From NCBI GenBank assembly GCA_029255685.2, contig CM055320.2:12758614-12822613 (forward strand): 64,000 nucleotides of DNA, given 5' to 3'. Shown here in pieces: positions 21,911-35,000 of this stretch. This DNA is from Silene conica. Its lineage: Eukaryota > Streptophyta > Magnoliopsida > Caryophyllales > Caryophyllaceae. The first letter of the stretch is position 1, and each line of letters begins with the position of its first letter. The translations under genes and the position numbers were made by a program. The notes below the pieces were generated by a model. That model had not been told where the DNA came from and did no database searches. It saw nothing but the letters and a program-made list of their open reading frames with translations.

Positions 21911-23875
21911 GATGTTATCTTCTTACCTTGAGTTGGTTTGTATCAGAGATGGTTATTGATAAAAATGAGTTATTGAATGTTTATTGAGTTGTGGTTTAAT
22001 CATCCAAGGCATTGGATGACTCTTGTTCGGTTTCATAAATAGTGGGATTGAAAGACCCCCCGACTGGGTAACCAGTAGGGAAACCGGCTCTCCTTCCTAT
22101 TTGTTTATGAAGTTGGTTAAGAGCCGTGCACTGTAGTCGCATGTTAGTAAGAGATAAGATGATGAGATGTTTATGCTTCACATGTTGATATATGTTGGAG
22201 TGTTCTGTATTGTTTATTTGTTACGTGTTGTCACAAAAGGTGGCTAGGAGAACTCTAGTCACTCCCCACTGATTGTGGCGTACATGTTTTCATGTATGTA
22301 GGTACATGCAGGGTTGGAGATCGGGGTTACAGGAGAGCTAGCGAGTGATGATCCATTCATCAGTTGACTTACCCGTTTACGCTTAGCTAGACTCTTAGAC
22401 TTTTGTTGTTCTTGTTTTGGTGCCGGTAGGGATGTGCCATCCCCGGCTGATGTATTTATTTATGTTTCAGTTTGATACTTAGTACTGTTACTTATCTATT
22501 TGGTTTCAGTTTCAGTTTACGTTTCAGTCTAAGACTTCTCGCATGTTTTATCTTTAAAAGTTTTAATTCCGCTGCAATTTTGGTACTTTTATGTGTTTAT
22601 AATTCCGTTTTCGCGAGGGGTTTTACACCTACCCCACTGTGGCTGCCACTAGTGCACCACGGTGAACCACCTGACACCACCCATTGACCCTAACACGACC
22701 CAAGCTGCCATCGACACTATTCCAACTCCCTGAAACAGTCGCATAAAACGCCCACACACTACCCGCGTCCCCTGTTTCTGATAGAATATAACCCCCTAAA
22801 CGACTGTCGACTAGGGCCTTCCCGAGCACCACACACCACCTTAATACCACCAACCTAAAATACACACATCCTACTATCACCCATCAAGCACTCGTGCTCA
22901 TAGACAACCCAATTAGCACATACGAATCAAACACACAAAAAAAACGCAAACAGAGTACGAACGCAGCCACTGACGCTATTTAAGGTGATTGTTGTAGCAG
23001 CTACGGTGGTCCTATGATGATTTAAAGACTACAAACATGTTATACGTATTACAAAGATTACATATAACCAAAATATACAGATAAAAGACATGAGAAGAGT
23101 AAGATAAACGCTCACAAACTCGCTGCAGTGCAAGGTAAGAAATACGGTGATGGTGACGGCTGTTTCTGATGCGTTTTCCTCTGCTTGTTCTCTCCAGTTC
23201 ACACGCTGGTTTGGGTGGTGTTTACCGTGTGGTTGTGGAGGCAGACATGGTGTAGGTAGTAGTAGGGTTTTGACGGATCGAAGGAGGCGGCTTCTCATGT
23301 CGATGGAGGCAGTTTTGTGGTATTGGTGATTAGGGTTGTGTAGGGTTTTGTTTCATAGGTGGTGGTTTCGTTTTACACTACACAAATCGAGTCCAAGCCC
23401 ACCTCACTAGTCCATCACGCATATCAAAGAATTATACTATCAAAATTCCGTTCTTTACCCCGTAACTTAAAATTAACGAGACATATAAATAGTTATATTA
23501 GATTAATTATATACTTAGTATTAGGAAATATTAATTATATTAATTATAAGAATATGTAAAGAATATAGAAATTAAATAGAATTACGACTTAAATAAAAAT
23601 AGAAATTAAGTATAGATGAGAAATAAATATAAAATATAAAATATATTAAATTATAACGTATTATCAAAATCAAAGAAATACGAATGAAAAGTGATTTTAT
23701 GAATTAATCACCAAATATAAAATAATTATGAAATACGAAATAATCGTACGAAATAATCGTAGAGATATGATTTATAAAATAATAATAGTTTACATAAAAT
23801 ACTTATAAACATTCTATCTGAAATACTTATAAAAAAAATATATAGTTTGACTGCCATTGATCGAGGCTAAAATAC

Positions 23876-24222
23876 GGGGTATTACAGTCTTCCCTCCTTA
23901 AAATGAACTTCGTCCCGAAGTTCGCCACCCCATAACGGTAACGAAACATATAACAAGCATAAAACAATCACAAGTAACACTTATGTAGACTTCAAAACAC
24001 GAAATGTTACATTCTACCCTCGTTAAGAAAACTTTGTCCCCAAAGTTTAACGCACAACTAAATTAAAAGATAATTCACGAATTACAATATAATGCATAAC
24101 AAAAGTAAACATGATTATCAATTATATTCAAACAAGCACGACATATCAATTAGCCAATCAAAGATCATTAAGATTTTACAATCCTATCCTCCTTAAAACG
24201 TGGTTACGTCCCCGTAACCCCA
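23876..24222 (-). repeat. Three hairpin + polypurine-tract modules in D
   Basis: Just inside the 3' LTR of D three modules follow one another. Each shows, on the minus strand, a hairpin, then a purine-rich AAGGAGG or AACGAGG tract, then TGTAA. The hairpins are at 23905-23923 (arms GAACTTCG/CGAAGTTC), 24029-24048 (AAACTTTG/CAAAGTTT) and 24202-24219 (GGTTACG/CGTAACC). All share a TCC or TCCC loop on the plus strand. Only the first abuts a real LTR. The arms differ between modules yet stay complementary, which points to a conserved structure. Confidence 0.75.
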
Positions 24223-26267
24223 TTATAAAATTCCACATCCAACGCTCAAGAAGATCACCGAAGCGATAGTCAACATTCATGAGATAAGTTAATTACTCTA
24301 TACTGGGCAACTAGCATGCAACTTTTAAGCAATAAGACATACTCGTCTATTTCATGTTACGCAGTCAGAACAAAATCAAGGTAACTAACACTTATATACA
24401 CTTGGAAATTTAACACAACAGAACACATTTACACCAACGTAGACAAGCAGCTAACTCATAGTTCATACTTTACAAATTAAACCATTTCATGCTAATACTC
24501 ATATTATAGAAATAAAATCATGTTCATGCACAAGAGTTTTAGAAAGACATTAGGCAATGACTTAATTATTGTAATTAAACACGGAGCCACACGAGATATA
24601 CACACATCATAGGTTAGCAAGTCAGCTTAGCATTTCTAGGTATGACTAAGTTGGAAATCACTTAAGTCCATTTCTCATCTACTCACATTACATCATTTAT
24701 CATAAAACCAGTAATGAACATAACTTGCAAAATAAGCGGTTTATATCATGCGGAACAATTTCGTATTCAGGCAAAATTTCATCAACACGTAGCTGCAGAG
24801 TTTGTCATATTGCGAACAATCACTATAGTTATCAAAACATCAAGCCGTATCATGGATCATCACTCTGAAAACATTTTGAAACTTTGAAGACGATGAAGTT
24901 GTAATTAATTAATGACAAATTATAAACACGAATTACTAACGATTTCACAAGTTACAGATCGAAAACAAGTCTAGCATTTCCACAATTCACATGTCAACCA
25001 AATTACTTATTCAATATATAGTAATCAGATTTAAATATCACAATACGTAATTCACCTTGTGGTATAACAATAACGTCGGTATAAATAAAACTAACTTTAT
25101 ATAAAACTCACCAAAATTAAGTAAGGTTATACTGTCATATAATAAAGTTTATATCCATATCGTATACCTACTGTTCATGCTACCATTGCCATGTCAGAAT
25201 ATTACATGGTTACATCACAAAATTCCTAGTTGATTAAACTTTCATATTTAAAACTTTATCATATCAACAACCATACATCACGCTGCAACATCCAAAATCA
25301 TAATTAAATAACCGCTTAGCTATCTTGCAACAATTATAGTTTTTAGAAAATATAAGGAATTAACTAATCATAAGGAAATAATCAAGTGCGAAGCTTAAGC
25401 GAATTACTTATAACGAATTTACAATTCAGTTGGTCTAAACAGAAACTTTATAGCACTTAGACAGAAATTTGAACAACTTGCAAAAATCACTATTAAATAA
25501 CGACTCATTAAGCTTTTACGTGGCTTATCATTTTGAAAACATGAATGAATACTCTAAACAGTGGAGTTGGAATATGCATAAACAATAAACACGTTTTAAT
25601 TGATTTCCTTTACAAAAACTTAGGTCAAAACAAAACTGCGCAGTAACAATCTGACCACTGTTAACCAAATATTTATTTCCTTCAAAATATAAGTCGTTTT
25701 AACATGAAATCAAAATCATAAGAAAGCTAACTCATAAGCTCATCATACATAAAATTTACACATTCATATAGAGCACATTTTAAACGACAACCCATACAAA
25801 CGGATAACATTCTGGAAACTTATTACAACGTTGGTTACTTTAATATCTCACATTATTACTTTACATCGTCATATTAAAACACAACTATTCTCAAAAACAT
25901 GTTGACGCATATATTGAAGCATAAAAATGACATCGCACCATATTAATATTTATTCATTATTTCAATTTGTACTTGCCATCAAGAAAGCGGTAAAGATTGC
26001 GAAACTGAAAGATAGGATCAACTAAATAAATCAATATTTATACATGTATATACAAATGTAACACATAGCTATATGACATTCCTGGCTTGGGGCAACACAT
26101 TCTGCATATCGCTAGACATAGATTACTATAACATTTAAATCTGATCATTCATATTCAAATTCAAGACACTATATTACTTAGTTACGATAGTCATTTAATA
26201 TCCAGATATCATATGAAAGTTCTAAACACCAAAATCACATGATAATATTACTCAAAATTATTGTTCA

Positions 26268-26306
<39 letters not shown>

Positions 26307-26795
26307 TATATACATCCATTCTCTCAAATTTCAATGCAATCATTCAAATCAATCAACATCTCAATATCTGTCGTATTCTTCTAATGCACATCATCATGCC
26401 AGTCAAGCTTACATTTCAAACTCACATTCAAAACTCATGTTCTCAATACTTGAAATTCATATATCTCACCCAACATTCAATATCATTATCATGCTACATA
26501 ATACAGATCACCAACCATATTTCACATCATGACTCACCTCATTCCGCTCCTGCAAAACTGTTAGTACGATATAGGCAAGGTCCGATCTTTTATTTTGTTA
26601 CTACCCACTCTCTGCATCACTCACGGGTTACCAGGTTAGACTGAAAGGGCCAGTGGCTTGGTTTGAGGGGGCCCCTAACTCATCCCAATCCTGGGGCTCC
26701 TAACAGTTACTAACCTCGGGTTCATTTCATTAGACTCTTCCTACATTTATTATTATTCATTTAGTATTCATTTGGTTTAGGCCTGAGGATCGTTC
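24223..26795. other. LARD D interior, non-coding
   Basis: AT-rich DNA with no gag, pol or other domain. It contains a poly(A) run at about 26269-26301 followed by a short TA run. The 127-codon frame at 26261-26644 begins in that poly(A) and is not credible. Confidence 0.7.
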
Positions 26796-26807
26796 GCTCT
26801 GATACCA
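26796..26807 (-). promoter_or_regulatory. Primer-binding site of LARD D
   Basis: The minus strand reads TGGTATCAGAGC three bases inside the 5' LTR, complementary to the 3' end of initiator-Met tRNA. Confidence 0.88.
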
Positions 26808-26810
26808 CTT

Positions 26811-29420
26811 TGTAACACCCCCATTTATTTAAGAGCCTTTAGCAAGACATTCTCAAATAAATGAAGCTGTTACCATCTCGGAATATCCGAGGTAGTGAAT
26901 AACAAAGTAAAACAACCAAAGTACTTTATAAAAACTGATGAAATTTAAACTTGGTCATCACAGTTACTACATAACAGAAAAGAAAATACAACTGATGACT
27001 TCTCTAGATGTGATATAATTCTAAGTCGGTCCAAAGTACGCATCTCACATTCCTGCCCCAGCTCCTAGCTCATCTGTCTCTGTCCTGCAGAATCTACTCC
27101 CCATTCCGGATCATCGTAGGTGTACACGAATACACTGTCAACCTCGCGGTTGAGTAGGATAACACAATAACAAATAATGCAACAAAGATGATATGCAAAT
27201 GTCATGATATGCTCGAGCTCAACCTCATTCTCAATCTCAAACCCGTAACTCCCAGCCATACCGAACCTCCCGGCAGACTATAATCGGCCGTCGCCGAACA
27301 CCAGCATAACAGCTGAGGTCACCAGGTCTAGTCCTACAGAACTAGCCTGGGCCCAATAATATCTCATCATCTCAAATCCGTATCCAATGCACATGCCATG
27401 CTCGTAAATGCAACAATACTCTAAATCAATCATGCTATTAAATAATGCAATGCACATACCAACAATAATAATAATAATCAATACTCAGTCAAACCAATAT
27501 CATTCTCATATCAATCATACTCAGCATCCATAACACACAATACCACAACCATTCATAACACAACATAGAGTATAAGGTCAGTGTATCCTACCTGGATAGC
27601 AATATAGTCCAAAAACAAGCCAGCGAGTAAACAGAATAATGCCACCTCAAAATCGTCACCTAACAATATAATATACACATAATTACTAACTAATATAATT
27701 AACTACGTAAACAAGTATAATATATCAATTCTTCAAATTAACGATTTAAATAATATATGTTACGCATAACGAGACCGTATTAAACATGACTATTTCAATT
27801 AATTTAACAAACCTAACCTTATTACTTTTATAACTAAAGTCAATTAAATAACCAAACATAGAAAATATAAGCGAACTATTGATATCCGTCACATTCTTAT
27901 TTTGAACTTACTTAACAGCTCATATAATTAAATATCATGAACACCATTTACTACTAATAATAATTATCTAACCATACTTTAACAACAACAATAATATTAC
28001 TAATAGTATTAATACATATAATAATAATAGTAGTGTAGTATTAATAACATACACGGGTAGGGAATAACAACAATAAGAAACCGATACGCAGACCCTTCGA
28101 CAAACAACCTTGGCAGCCCCGACAACAACTCCTTCTACACCCATCACGCCACCTGAACCACCCTTACCCCACTGTGGCTGCCACTAGTGCACCACGGTGA
28201 ACCACCTGACACCACCCATTGACCCTAACACGACCCAAGCAGCCATCGACACTATTCCAACTCCCTGAAACAGTCGCATAAAACGCCCACACACTACCCG
28301 CGTCCCCTGTTTCTGATAGAATATAACCCCCTAAACGACTGTCGACTAGGGCCTTCCCGAGCACCACACACCACCTTAATACCACCAACCTAAAATACAC
28401 ACATCCTACTATCACCCATCAAGGACTCGTGCTCATAGACAACCCAATTTGCACATACGAATCAAACACAAAAAAATAACGCAAACAGAGTACGAACGCA
28501 GCCACTGACGCTATTTAAGGTGATTGTTGTAGCAGCTACGGTGGTCCTATGATGATTTAAAGACTGCAAACATGTTATACGTATTACAAAGATTACATAT
28601 AACCAAAATATACAGATAAAAGACATGAGAAGAGTAAGATAAACGCTCACAAACTCGCTGCAGTGCAAGGTAAGAAATACGGTGATGGTGACGGCTGTTT
28701 CTGATGCGTTTTCCTCTGCTTGTTCTCTCCAGTTCACACGCTGGTTTGGGTGGTGTTTACCGTGTGGTTGTGGAGGCAGACAGGGTGTAGGTAGTAGTAG
28801 GGTTTTGACGGATCGAAGGAGGCGGCTTCTCATGTCGATGGAGGCAGTTTTGTGGTATGGGTGATTAGGGTTGTGTAGGGTTTTGTTTCATAGGTGGTGG
28901 TTTCGTTTTACACTACACAAATCGAGTCCAAGCCCACCTCACTAGTCCATCACGCATATCAAAGAATTATACTATCAAAATTCCGTTCTTTACCCCGTAA
29001 CTTAAAATTAACGAGACATATAAATAGTTATATTAGATTAATTATATACTTAGTATTAGGAAATATTAATTATATTAATTATAAGAATATGTAAAGAATA
29101 TAGAAATTAAATAGAATTACGACTTAAATAAAAATAGAAATTAAGTATAGATGAGAAATAAATATAAAATATAAAATATATTAAATTATAACGTATTATC
29201 AAAATCAAAGAAATACGAATGAAAAGTGATTTTATGAATTAATCACCAAATATAAAATAATTATGAAATACGAAATAATCGTACGAAATAATCGTAGAGA
29301 TATGATTTATAAAATAATAACAGTTTACATAAAATACTTATAAACATTCTATCTGAAATACTTATAAAAAAATATATAGTTTGACTGCCATTGATCGAGG
29401 CTAAAATACGGGGTATTACA
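26811..29420 (-). repeat. 5' LTR of LARD D
   Basis: 2,610 bp, TGTAACACCCCC to GGTATTACA on the plus strand, followed by the TSD TGCCC. It shows the uninterrupted version of the 3' LTR. Confidence 0.9.
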
Positions 29421-30255
29421 TGCCCCCAAGGTGTGTATGCTTATCGGAGGATGCCATTCGGGTTGTGTAATGCACCCGGCACCTTTCAAAGGTGCATGAT
29501 GGCCATCTTTGCCGATTTTCTTGAGAAAACTATGGAGGTTTTTATGGATGATTTTAGTGTTCATGGGGATTCTTTTGATCTAGGGCTTTCTAATCTTGAA
29601 AATGTGTTGAAAAGATGTGAGGAGCACAACCTTGTCCTCAATTGGGAAAAGTGCCATTTCATGGTAGAGGAAGGGATTGTGCTTGGTCACATAGTGTCCA
29701 AGAGGGGGATAGAAGTTGATGGTGCAAAAGTGGCGGTCATTGAGAACTTGTCACCCCCCACCAATGTGAAAGGGGTGAGGAGTTTTCTTGGGCATGCCGG
29801 CTTCTACCGGCGTTTTATCAAGGATTTTTCAAAAATTGCCAAGCCATTGACTTCTCTTCTTCTCAAGGATGCTCCCTTTTTGTTTACTAATGATTGTCTT
29901 GAAGCCTTTTCTAGGATCAAAGAAGCACATGTGACGGCTCCTATTATTCGTGCTCCGGATTGGGGATTGCCTTTTGAGATCATGTGTGACGCGTCCGATT
30001 TCGCGGTAGAAGCGGTCCTAGGTCAAGTTGTGGATAGGAAACACCACGTGATATACTATTCAAGCAAGACTCTTGATCAAACTCAAGCGAAATATTCCAC
30101 GACCGAAAAGGAGATGTTGGCAATTGTGCATGCCATTGAGAAGTTTAGACAATATCTCATGGGATCTAAAGTGGTGGTGTACACCGATCACACCGCTTTG
30201 AGGCAATTAATGTTGAAGAAGGATGCCAAGCCAAGGCTCTTGAGATGGGTCCTTT
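29421..30255 (+). pseudogene. Element B reverse transcriptase and RNase H piece
   Basis: Opens with RMPFGLCNAPGTFQRCM and reaches the catalytic VFMDDFSV box of a gypsy reverse transcriptase, then the connection segment and the RNase H start (FEIMCDASDFAVEAVLG, YTDHTALR). It lies between LARD D and the copia element. The TSDs of both insertions mark its ends. It is a fossil. Confidence 0.88.
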
Positions 30256-31231
30256 GTGGGGAATGAAACATGTATTCGCCCTAAACTTGCAGGATTATAA
30301 TGAAAATTACAGTTGTGAATATGGTCATAAGATTAAAAAGACATGAAAAAGAGTACAACCTTTAGTCCTTGCGCGAAAGGCCTAAGAACAGGAATTAAAG
30401 CAAATTCCCTCCTATAACTTGCACCCAAGACTTAGATTGAGACGATGTCGCGTGTGCTAGAAATCCTCTCCAACTGCCTTGCAATATAGGGAGAGCCTTT
30501 TTGAGTTTTAGATGTGAGATCTGGGTTATGGGAGAAGAATGCTCTCAAACCCTAATTTTCTTTGAGATTTGTTTTACAGTGAAACAAGAGTAACCTGACA
30601 TAAGGAGAAGTCTCCTCCTTATGTACCACTCGGCCGAATTTTCGAATAGGGTAAGAGTGGGCTTTCCACTCTTACCTTATTCTGATTCGTGATTCGACTC
30701 ATTTAGCTATAAGTTATTCACGGGATTTTAAATTATAAATCGTACACTTGTTATCAGATATTAATGCAGTCGATGTATTAATAATGGTCTGATAAAATTA
30801 CGATATTGTATAATTGCCCAAATTAATATAACTGTTTATATTAATACGCGAATACAATATTTAATTAAATATAACCGTTTATATTTAATTTACGAATTAA
30901 TCATGTAATCTGTATTAGCAAAAATTATTTAATCCGTATTAAATAATAATCTCAACATCTTAATACCTCTGACTAACTGTTTAGTCATATCCGGCATAAA
31001 TGTGACTGTATTTTCATACCTTCACATCTCTCAAACGTGTCCTATAGGTGTGACGTATAGGGACCAGTTGATCACCGCCATCTGTATGACAATAACGTCA
31101 AACTTATCTAGCAAGCCAACCGTTATTGATAAACGTGGATCAACTGATAAAAATACTGAAGTATGCCCTTGTGATCCTTTAAGAGATTTCGTAAGTCATT
31201 GTACTAACTGTCAAGGACACCAGCCCCAACA
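30256..31231 (-). repeat. 3' LTR of copia element
   Basis: Near-identical to 37870-38846. On the plus strand it starts TGTGGGGAATG and ends CCAGCCCCAACA. The polypurine tract (ATCTCCCACTT on the plus strand, 31232-31242) abuts it. Confidence 0.92.
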
Positions 31232-31390
31232 ATCTCCCACTTGTCCGTACAAGGGTATGTGCAATGACGTTATCACACTACATGTGGAGGACACAAGGCT
31301 CCAACAAACTCCCACTAGTCCGTACAAGTGTAGGTGCGATAACCGATTCTCATATCCTTTTAAAATTTCTCCCACTCAATGTAAGACAAT
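31232..31390 (-). repeat. Reiterated polypurine-tract modules beside copia 3' LTR
   Basis: CTCCCACT is followed by GTCCGTACAAG twice (about 31234-31256 and 31309-31331), and a shorter CTCCCACT lies near 31371. The second copy also repeats the LTR edge: GGACACAAGG plus CTCCAACA at 31289-31306 mirrors GGACACCAGCCCCAACA at 31215-31231. Only the first abuts the real LTR. The rest of 31390-32095 is 3' untranslated sequence with small shadow frames. Confidence 0.7.
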
Positions 31391-32095
31391 TTGCAAATCC
31401 GCATTCGCAAAGGTCGTATCTCACAAGCGATCTGTATCAAGAGTGGTTTCCCCGACTAGAGAGTAACTTAACTGATAAAACGAATCTGTATTCGAGCATG
31501 GCCATGCATTTCAGTTACTACTCCTCGAGTGACCCTGAGAAATGATAAAATCCTGATAAGGGTTTGGATATTTCCCTCAACTCGAATCCTGCCGATTTTC
31601 GCGCAGCATGAAATAACCCAGAAAAAATCCTCTTGGCCCCTGTTACGATGACCGTGGGAAAGAAACCAAAGTTACCCAAAATCTGCCTTAATCTCAAGAG
31701 ACAGTTGAAAGTCAAAAGACTCGACTCTAAGGAACACTATGGAGGTCCTATCCACGACCTGGCACCTAATGTTATAAAACATTTAGGACTCCATAACGTT
31801 GTCACGGGGTGTCCTACGAGATATCCGTATAACTCGCCTTTGTGATTGGTTAGTCAGCCGTGTGACTTATGGCTCGTTGAACCCACCATCAACCAACGTC
31901 ACAAAATGATTACCCGAGTTATCAGCTCAAGTGGGTAATCAAGGACCAAAACGATTTAATGTTAATCAGTTCACTTTGTGGTGTTCAAAATTGGCGTACA
32001 ATTCCACATGAGAAACAAAACATTATATATCATAACAATAAGGTTGAATAGAGTACACGAGAAAATGAATTATTACATGAATTCATAAAAGAGTA

Positions 32096-35000
32096 CTACA
32101 ACTTTGGAACACATCTAATTCCCATGAAATGAATGTGCCCTCCATGCTTATCACGTGGTAATGCTTTTGTGAGAGGATCAGCTATGTTGTCATCCGTAGC
32201 TATCTTATCAATGAATATCTCCTTTTGCTCCACGTAATCTCTGGTTAGATGAGCTTTCCGTTGTACATGTCTAGCCTTGTTGCTAGACTTATGCTCCTTA
32301 GCTTGGAAGATGACACCTTTATTGTCACAATAAACGGTGATTGGGTCATTCGAACTAGGCACTACCGAAAGTCCTTGTAAGAATTGACGCATCCATATTG
32401 CTTCCTTAGCTGCTTCCGAGGCGGCATAGTACTCGGACTCAGTCGTAGAATCTGATGTAACACTCTGTTTAGAACTTTTCCAGCTGACAGCAGCGCCATT
32501 AAGAGTAAAAACGAATCCAGATTGAGATTTCGAGTCATCTCGATCCGTTTGGAAGCTAGCATCTGCGTAACCCGTGGCGCAGAGCGTCGAGTCGCCTCCG
32601 TAAGTCAATCCCCAATCTTTAGTCCTCCGTAGGTACTTAAGAATGTTTTTCACGGCCATCCAGTGTGGTTCATCTGGATGAGCTTGGAATCGACTGGTCA
32701 TACTCAATGCATATGCAACGTCTGGACGTGTGCATATCATGGCATACATGATCGATCCTATTGCCGAAGCATAAGGAATCCGACTCATGCGCTCTTTCTC
32801 TTCCAATGTCTTAGCTTCTTGAGACTTGCTCAAGTGAAGCCCAGTAGTCATAGGAAGGAACCCTTTCTTGGAGTTCGTCATGCTGAATCTCTCTAGAATC
32901 TTATCTATATAGGACTCCTGACTGAGAGACAACATCCGTCGTGATCTATCCCTGTAGATACGGATGCCCAAAATTCTTTGTGCCTCTCCCAGATATTTCA
33001 TCTGGAAATGGTTTTTCAACCATGCTTTAACCGAAGATAAGAGAGGTATGTCATTTCCAATCAAGAGTATGTCATCGACATACAGTACTAGGAAGACAAT
33101 CTTGCTCCCACTCGACTTGATATAGAGACATGGTTCCTCGACTGATCGAATGAATCCATTCTCTTTTATCACTTGGTCGAAACGATGATTCCAACTCCGC
33201 GATGCTTGCTTAAGTCCATAGATGGAACGCTTAAGCTTGCAAACTTTCTTAGGATGTGCTGGATCAATAAAACCCTCAGGTTGTACCATGTACAACTCTT
33301 CCTCCAAATAACCGTTTAAGAAGGCGGTTTTAACGTCCATTTGCCATATTTCATAATCGTGAAATGCGGCGATCGCTAAGATAATCCGAATGGAACGTAG
33401 CATGACTACGGGTGCAAAGATCTCATCGTAGTGCAAGCCTGGCACTTGGGTGAAACCTTTAGCAACTAGTCTGGCCTTGTGGATATCTTGTTGTCCTTCC
33501 ACGGCATGCTTTATCTTGTAAAGCCATTTGCATTGAAGGGGACGTACCTTTGCAGGTAGGTCCACAAGATCCCACACGTTATTCTCATACATGGAGTCCA
33601 TCTCGGATTGCATGGCTTCTAGCCATAGCTTTGAGTCAGAACTGATCATGGCACCTTTATAGGTCGTGGGTTCATTACCCTCTAGGAGTAAGACGTCGTC
33701 TATATCATGTTCCTCGACCATACCAATGTATCTGTCCGGAGGAATATAGACTCTTCCCGACCTCCTAGGTTCCTCAGGAATATCTACCGCAGTCTCGGTT
33801 GAAGGAACTGTTTCCTCCAATGGTTGCTCGGTAGTTGGTTCTTGAACCTCCGATAACTCGAAGGTTCTATTACTCGACTTGTTCTCGAGAAATTCTTTCT
33901 CTAAGAACGTCGCACTAGCCGCAACAAAAACACGTTGTTCGGTTGGCGAGTAGAAGTAATGACCAAAAGTTCCCTTTGGATAGCCTATAAAGTATGTCTT
34001 GACCGATCGCGGGCCGAGCTTATCCTCGTGTCTCCACTTGACATAAGCCTCACAACCCCAAACCCGAATAAAGGACAAGTTAGGGACCGTTCCCTTCCAT
34101 AATTCGTATGGAGTCTTGTCAACAGCTTTAGACGGACTTCGGTTAAGTATTAGAGCGGCTGACAAAAGAGCATAGCCCCACAATGAATCAGGCACAACTG
34201 TGTGACTCATCATGGATCGAACCATATCAATTAGAGTTCGATTCCTCCGTTCGGACACACCATTTAATTGTGGTGTTCCAGGTGGAGTTAACTGTAGAAC
34301 GATGCCACGGTCTTTAAGGTGTTGATCAAACTCGTGTGAAAGATACTCACCACCACGATCAGAACGTAGTGCTTTAATCTTTCTTCCCAGTTGGTTCTGT
34401 ACCCGATTCTGGTATTCTTTGAACTTGTCAAAGAATTCACTTTTGTGCTTCATTAAGTAGACATAGCCATATCTACTCAAATCATCCGTGAAAGTGATGA
34501 AATACCTATAGCCTTCTCGTGCGTTGATCGACATAGGGCCACACACATCCGTATGTATGAGTCCTAATAGGTCGGCAGCGCGCATTCCAACACCTTTGAA
34601 GGAAATACGAGTCATCTTACCGATGAGACATGATTCACACGTGCCATATGATTCAAAATCAAAGGGCGAGATAGCTCCATTCTGTATGAGCTGTTTTACG
34701 CGTTTCTCATTTATGTGTCCCATACGACAATGCCATAGGTAAGTTTGATCTTTGTCACCTACCTTTAATCTCTTGTTATTCACATGTAATATCTCAGTGG
34801 TTTGATCTAAAACATAAATTCCATTCATGGAAACTGCCTTGCCATAAATCATATTGTGTAAGGAGAAAATACAGCTATTATTCTCTATTACAAATGAAAA
34901 ACCGAGTTTGTCAAGTGCAGAAACTGAAATAATGTTTTTGGACAAACTAGGAACATAATAACAGTTATATAAAAATAACTCGAATCCACTTGGAAGCTGG

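Larger units (their letters stand above)
19666..22627 (+). mobile_element. Solo LTR, family A copy 2
   Basis: Runs from TGTAACAGCCCGTATTTTCG to GCGAGGGGTTTTACA, flanked by CCTAC on both sides (19661-19665 and 22628-22632). The intact sister LTR of D (around 28163) shows the empty site. It is 2.96 kb and the inverse of copy 1 (4619-6850 plus 58899-59591). It is a solo LTR, since no interior or second LTR is present. A direct-repeat pair of CCGGTTTCCC-type stem motifs (21186-21236 and 22050-22100) is shared with copy 1. Confidence 0.9.
18309..23886 (-). repeat. 3' LTR of LARD D (with nested solo LTR)
   Basis: Matches 26811-29420 except for the insertion at 19666-22627 and its duplicated CCTAC. 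Short frames shared with the other LTR (18563-18757, 22629-22880 and 23029-23298, all minus) are LTR sequence and not genes. Confidence 0.88.
18309..29420 (-). mobile_element. LARD-type non-autonomous LTR element D
   Basis: LTRs of about 2.61 kb (18309-23886, which holds a nested solo LTR, and 26811-29420) have TGTAACACCCCC and GGTATTACA edges. The TSD is TGCCC (18304-18308 and 29421-29425). The primer-binding site complementary to initiator-Met tRNA lies at 26796-26807, so the element is on the minus strand with its 5' LTR at the right. The 2.9-kb interior shows no gag or pol, which makes it a LARD. A polypurine tract and hairpin just inside the left LTR resemble Tekay/Del-type chromoviruses, a possible parent family. 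About 12 LTR differences in 2.6 kb (about 0.5%) suggest a recent insertion. It looks whole for its class, apart from the nested LTR. Confidence 0.88.

Noticed and set aside
26261-26644. A lysine-rich 127-residue protein
   Set aside because: The frame starts in a poly(A) run within the non-coding interior of LARD D.
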